A stretch of 64,000 bases of DNA. Source: Tetrapyrgos nigripes. Its lineage: Eukaryota > Basidiomycota > Agaricomycetes > Agaricales > Campanellaceae. Positions within the stretch are counted from its first letter, which is position 1. Each line of letters opens with the position of its first letter. Position numbers and translations under genes: made by a program. The notes under the pieces are model-generated. The model ran no database searches. It saw only the letters and a program-made list of their open reading frames with translations, and had not been told where the DNA came from. Below, piece by piece: positions 59,028 through 64,000 of this stretch. The DNA lies in NCBI GenBank assembly GCA_013368315.1, contig JAACJM010000189.1, forward strand, positions 1-64,000. The letters run 5' to 3'.

Positions 59028-59933
59028 TTAATTGTCTGGAGACAAAGAGTGTAGGAAGTTACTTACTTCCATGGCCCAAGATGGTACTTGTTCTTCCTCA
59101 ACCAGCATTTCATATTTGGATTGCAGTGCTCCAGTCTGATCCCGCTCTTTGAAAACCAAGAAAGTACCCTTGTCTCGTTCATCAATACTAACCTTGTTTC
59201 CATATTGCTGTGGCCTTCCGAGCAAAAGGTCAAATGGAAATTTTTCACCAACAAATAAATGACCATATGTAATCACATTGCCACATCGGATTGGGACTGC
59301 CTCGACAATTCCATGTAACATTCCCTCACCACCATTTGCATCTGATACACCCATGGGTCTGCCACCCATAGAAGACTGCCATATAGTCTTATGTACTATA
59401 TTTAACATGGGGCTAGTATCCAGAATAGCATGTATAGGCTTCTCGTCAACTGTTATTGTGAAGGTAATAAGCCATTTTCAGTCGATAATGAAGGATTTGG
59501 CTGAGGTGATATTGATAGAAGCTATGTTGTGATCGAATACACTTGCTATTTGATTTTTGGGCAGGTTGTGAAATTTGAGAACGTCTGATAACATATTGCA
59601 CAGCTTAGGTGAGCACGCTAGAAATTCTCCAATTGATATGGGAAAACTGGTTGTGTTACTAGCATTGAGAATTTTATTAAGTATCTGAGCTTTGTCTATA
59701 TGGGAAGACACAGCTGATTGTTGAGGGGTAGGGGGTTTGCATATTGCAGTGGTCTTGGATGGTGGCGGTTGAGGAGCAGGATTTGAAGTGGTGGAAATTA
59801 CTCCAGGATTTGATTCCATGGTATCTTCCATAATGGCATTGTCATTTGATCCATCTACTTGATCTGGAATAGCTTCATGCAGAGTTTGGATTGGCTGCTG
59901 TGCTTCAAGATTTGGATCTGCTGCCTTGGGCAA
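59028..59933 (-). pseudogene. retropepsin-like protease region
   Basis: Two overlapping minus-strand frames (59933-59478 and 59408-59028) together look like the gag-protease linker and protease. After TVDEKPIHAILDTSPMLNIV the usual Asp-(Thr/Ser)-Gly triad reads DTS. Further on, HLFVGEKFPFDLLLGRPQQY matches the conserved (L/I)LGRPW region. The missing glycine, together with a frame break between 59478 and 59408, suggests an inactive protein. Confidence 0.55.
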
Positions 59934-60023
59934 AGGCTAATCAGCTTCAGGCTTCAGATTAGTGCACATATTATACTTATGGTCAGATTTGTAGGGCTGA
60001 GTAGGAGGTTTTTCTTTTTTAGT

Positions 60024-60698
60024 TTAGTGTGCTTCAAAAGCCATTGCTATTTCCTCATCTGTGGCTGAAGGACCAATCAGGTAACTCGATGATTGGTGTA
60101 TAGCATTGGGAACATGGATCAAATGAACCGGTGCTGTGGGAGGCACTGGTGTGGCTGTCTTTTGTCGCTTATAGGCCTCAATTATTGTTTCACCTCTCCG
60201 TTGTTGAAGCATCGATCCATCAGGCCAAGTAATCTTCCAGGTGTTCAGATCCCTCTTGATTTCGCCCTTTTGAACTAGCTTGTTCAACTCAGGGCACTTC
60301 ATTGAAAAATGGTCTTGTGCTCCACATCCCCAACAGTGATTATTTGTGGGGTCCCTCCTCTGACCAAAACTGTTAGACGGTGGTACATGGGAGTTGTTCT
60401 GAAAATTGTTGGGTGGGAGTGAAGTCAGTTCTGCGGCAGAGACGACCTTTGGAGGTTGGAAAACATTTGCAATGTGGCTGTTTAGTGAAACAGCCCTAAA
60501 ATAGTAGGGTGCATAATTTGGATCATCCAGCGACATTCTAGACAATTTCTTGATCAATTCATTGAAATCCAAGTCCTTGGAAGCAGGAGAAGGAGTGCTA
60601 GGTGGTGGGGATACTGCAGGGGAAGGTTGAGCTGTTGATGGAGGCATAGTCAAAGGCATGGCTGATGGCACAGTAGTTTTGGTTTTACTTGCCTTCAT
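60024..60698 (-). pseudogene. gag C-terminal part with CCHC zinc knuckle
   Basis: A 224-residue minus-strand frame with a Pro/Ser-rich start and a zinc knuckle CWGCGAQDHFSMKC (C-x2-C-x4-H-x4-C), followed by TWKITWPDGSMLQQRRGE. It continues the gag of 60952-61578 but is separated from it by an acidic segment with an in-frame stop. Confidence 0.65.
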
Positions 60699-60951
60699 AT
60701 GTACTCACTTTCGTTGTTTTGCCTTTTCTTCTTTTTATCTTCATATTCTGAATCCTTGGAGTCAGAATCAGATGAATTGCTATCTAATGAATCATCTGTA
60801 TCTGTTTTGGATTCCAAATCAACATCCGAGCCATCTTCACCTAGGTTCTTTGAAAAATTGTGCTCTTCTTCAGTGAAGTGGCGATCAACTGCCCATTCAA
60901 CATCATCATGTTCCCAAGGGACAGATCAGTCATAATCAGGTAATTTCTCCT

Positions 60952-61578
60952 TCAATGCTTTATTAACAGTTCATCAAAGATCTTTTGGTAGTCCATAGAA
61001 GAAATAATTGTTATCTTGAGTGTCCATAATCTCATTTCAGTGAAGGAGTGGCCCAGCAGATAACGTACCCAAACTGTGCAGTTCTTGAACTTCTTTGTAT
61101 GATACTCGTCTGTAAGCTTTTTGATATGACGAACTTTGTACCTATGATCCTTGTAATCCAAATAGTAAATTTGAAGGAATTGCTTCTTAAAATCTGGCCA
61201 GTTAGGTACATTGTAAGAGGGAAATCCTTTTACTACGTCAACAATGTGTGAAGCGCTATAGTAGATTAAGGCATCAATTTGTTCTTGGTCATTGTGAACA
61301 GTATAGTTACTAAAGAGTCTCTCCAAATGGGTAATAAACCCTTTAGCCCATCTATAATCTCCTTTGAATTTAGATGGTGCTTCCCGATGTCCTTTTGCAG
61401 GTAGGGCTAAGAATCCTTGATGAGTGGCATTGGCTGATAGTGGGATTATCATGGTGGCAGGGTTGGTGGCTGGTGGCTGATTAGACTGTGAGGTTTGGGA
61501 TCCGGTGGCTGGTGGTGATCCAGTGCTTCCAGTGGCATTGGTGTTGGTAGGGTTAGTAATTTCTCCTGGGGTAGTCAT
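60952..61578 (-). pseudogene. retrotransposon gag N-terminal part
   Basis: A 208-residue frame starting MTTPGEITNPTNTNATGSTG. The gag core reads APSKFKGDYRWAKGFITHLE and later FKKQFLQIYYLDYKDHRYKV, typical of the retrotransposon gag domain. Beyond it a second frame would continue with WEHDDVEWAVDRHFTEEE and DLESKTDTDDSLDSNSSDSD, but this contains a TGA where Trp or similar is expected. The protein is therefore broken. Confidence 0.7.
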
Positions 61579-61702
61579 GGCAACTGGTTGGGTAGGTTAC
61601 AATGGGCTGAGAAAAGGCAGGTTGCACACAAATACTAGGGACTTAAAATAGCAGGAGGTGTTAACAATCAAAGGAACCACCCCTCGCGGTGGGCTCCAAA
61701 AA

Positions 61703-62213
61703 TGATGTGAGGATAAAGAATGAGTCTAAAGACTCTTCACAAAACTAGTGAGATGCAAAGATCTCAAACTTGATGGCGGCTCACAATCTACATGCCTCAA
61801 GACTGATATGATAGAATATGAAGCTTGGGGTGAATGGTGACTGGGCACCTGACAAGGACTTAGGCAAAACTTAAATTGGAAGTGGATAGTTGACAAGACA
61901 TTTATTGCTTGTTACTTATGCGTATATATACTAGATGTACAAGTCAGAATGAGTCATAAGAATAGGCAGTGCATAGATAATGACTATAATAAAATGAGTC
62001 AAAAAGTAGTAAGTGTGAGTCAAGTACAGCATCTAAGCAGTGTAGTAATACACAGGAATACACAGTAAAAATGAAATAGACACAAGAAGAGGATGCACAA
62101 AGCTGAAGTATTGATAGGGGCAAATGACATCATATCACATGAATGATATTCATAAACCCAAGTGTCTTGTGCTGAGAGGAGTGGCATAGGGGAATATGGG
62201 ACAAATATAGATA
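61703..62213 (-). repeat. LTR, 5' copy of the decayed element
   Basis: Partner of 58045-58559. Since the element reads leftwards, this is the promoter LTR. The gag start (61578) lies about 125 nt downstream. Confidence 0.8.
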
Positions 62214-64000
62214 CTGTAAAACTGTCATGACGTCTATATTTGGTACTATTTATTTCTTCTTATCTCCGTATCCTCAGATCTTTATACCATATGACTCTTG
62301 TTCCACATGCTACGCACTGGACCTTTCATTTCTCTGATACAGCTTTGATACAGCTTCTTGACAGCTTCCTTTACAGCTTTCCTTACAGCCTCCCTTACAG
62401 CTTTACTTTTACATATATAAACCCTGTCCTGGCACCTGGTTCCCTATCTCGACCTCTTTGTCATTGGGACCAGGTGTGTATTCCCCTTTTCATTACTTCT
62501 TTCACCTTTACTGATGGACACCGTAGTTCCAGTACTTACTGCTGTCTGTTAGTCGAGTCGAGCCTGTAGCTCCTCATTATCACTATCTAAGTGCTCGCCT
62601 CTTTGTGACAAAAATGGTATCTTAGTGGTTTCGCTACAATCATGTACTACCAAAGTCATGACCCCCACACCAACGATCTCATTAATTCCTTGCATCCTAG
62701 ATACCCTGCTCTTTCTGGCTAAGCTCTGTAAAATTCCCATTCTTTCTCTACATTTATTATGTCTGCATTCTACAAGTTTTGTATTTCTTACCCATTTTCT
62801 CCTTCATTATGTCTTTTTGTGATTACTTATACCCTTTGCGTCTTTTCTTATGAGCTTCTGTCTTCCTTGCACTCATTTCAGTCTCCATTTACCTTCCATG
62901 ACCAGTCCAAACCACTTCAACTCATACTTACTCAATATTGTACATAAACCTAGTACAAGTACAAAATAGATCAAGTTGTTCATCCTCCAACTTCACAGTG
63001 TAAGTTCCTATCCTAATCAGCCCTATCCAAGCCCACTCAGCCCTATTCCAACTATCCAGCTCATTCTTAGAAAGTTGTTCTTCACCCTCGACAATATATG
63101 ACCAAATTCTCAGATGAGGTCTTTCCTGATGCTACACCCTTGCTGTTTCAATCATATTGGCCAGTATCAGCCATAGTTGATAGATCAGTACCACCATGCA
63201 CCTCTAGACAGTTTCTCAGACTTACTGTGGTTCAAGGAGTTTTCTCTTTAGGTTTAATTCTCTCGCATCAATACAAGCCATAAAGTTAGTACAGGTTGAA
63301 AATTGAGATGGAGTGCAAATTGGTGCAAAGGTACCTACAGTTTATGTACTGGTCCATCAACTCAGATTAAGCCAAGATCTCCACCTTACTCGCAAGCTTT
63401 GCAAAATAAGTAATAGGCAAAACCAGGGGCAAATGCCTCCATCAAAATGTGAAGATTGTGAATGAGCAGTAGGGCCTTGTAGATACAAATGTATGTACTA
63501 GTAGTTTGAATGATTTATATAGGGTGGGTTGGGTGGGCAGAAAAAAAGTGTGAGCAAAGTCTGGGACTCAGGAGGAAGTCAAACTGAGGAATCACGATGA
63601 TACGCCTGCCAAAAACTCGACTAGAACGAGTTAAAAAGCGTACATATATCAAGTATACGGATATATTATGTCTGTTTACTAGGGAATAAGGACTGAAGCG
63701 AGCCCAATCTATCAGTTAAAGTGATTCTAGAGGCAACGTTCACGAGCGCGATACGAAATAAGGATAAGTAGCCTCGAGAGGATGGTACATAAGTCCCTCA
63801 AGCTACTAAGTTCGATGTTCGAGTACTAGACTGCTCGTATACGTTTATACGTACATACCCAAGGCACTTGTTCACGAGTAGCCACCTCACGAGTAGTATA
63901 AGTACGCGTTACCTCTATTCACGATCCATGGGATTACCAATGTGACATAGACTCAAGAAGATAAGATACAAGACTAAAGGAGATGAATGATAACAAGGAG
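62214..64000. other. transposon-like debris, no gene recognised
   Basis: Around 62340-62405 short units of the type ACAGCTTYCTT are repeated about five times. A TATA motif (ACATATATAAACCC, near 62410) and a CT-rich leader follow, an arrangement seen in LTR promoters. Beyond about 62600 the sequence is AT-rich. CACGAGTAG occurs twice near 63871-63898. No coding sequence is supported. Confidence 0.4.

Larger units (their letters stand above)
58045..62213 (-). mobile_element. decayed LTR retrotransposon lacking reverse transcriptase and integrase core
   Basis: Two related LTR-like blocks of about 515 and 511 nt (58045-58559 and 61703-62213) flank minus-strand remnants of gag, zinc knuckle and protease, then a short C-terminal piece like the tail of a Ty3/gypsy polyprotein. 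Between protease (ends near 59028) and the tail (58833-58582) there is no room for reverse transcriptase, RNase H or integrase. Just inside the 5' LTR the element reads TTTTTGGAGCCCACCGCGAG, a possible primer-binding site starting TGGAGCCC. No target duplication could be confirmed. Confidence 0.75.

Noticed and set aside
58045..62213. Target-site duplication for the older LTR element
   Set aside because: Bases flanking the two LTRs (TGTGG and CTGTA) do not match, and the outer LTR ends could not be fixed, so no duplication is claimed.

Overview
This window looks like nuclear DNA of a mushroom-forming basidiomycete (Agaricomycetes). The genes are split by many introns of about 50-60 nt with GTRNGT donors. 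The gene families are typical of that group: an agaric-type WD40/membrane protein, a huge Ser/Thr/Pro-rich PH-domain protein, NmrA-like reductases and the mushroom-type 'DNA breaking-rejoining' tyrosine recombinase. LTR retrotransposons fill much of the right half. I cannot name the species. Translations and splice sites were worked out by eye, so boundaries may be off by a base or two.

Layout. 0-1.5 kb: repeats, including a palindromic array of a 14-mer. 1.5-7 kb: ordinary genes, namely a WD40 protein with a C-terminal membrane anchor (-), a small conserved protein (+), tubulin-folding cofactor C (+) and a Cys-rich mini-protein (+). 7.7-16.9 kb: a rearranged region built around an inverted duplication of a two-gene module. 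One copy (-) keeps an intact 288-aa 'N' gene but only a stub of the second gene. The other copy (+) keeps an intact 1067-aa membrane 'C' gene but a decayed N gene. Between and beside them lie diverged copies of another short module. 17.6-22.8 kb: a tyrosine recombinase with its first catalytic Arg replaced by His, then a long gene-free, repeat-rich stretch. 22.9-24.4 kb: a broken F-box gene.

25-40.6 kb is the most gene-dense block. RBX1, the RING subunit of cullin ligases (-), is divergent from a 12-kb, 15-exon gene for a roughly 3,790-aa PH-domain/low-complexity/coiled-coil protein (+). That gene carries two apparent 1-nt frame breaks. It is followed by a conserved, probably mitochondrial protein (+). 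41.5-53.9 kb holds three NmrA-like reductase copies (two intact, one pseudogene) and an amino-acid permease, all on the minus strand. An intact, young Ty1/copia element with a perfect 5-bp target duplication has inserted one base past the stop codon of one reductase gene.

54-64 kb is transposon-derived. It has a second copy of the repeat that adjoins the recombinase, a decayed LTR element with gag and protease remnants but no reverse transcriptase or integrase core, and other LTR-like debris. No rRNA gene, credible tRNA gene or CRISPR array was seen.
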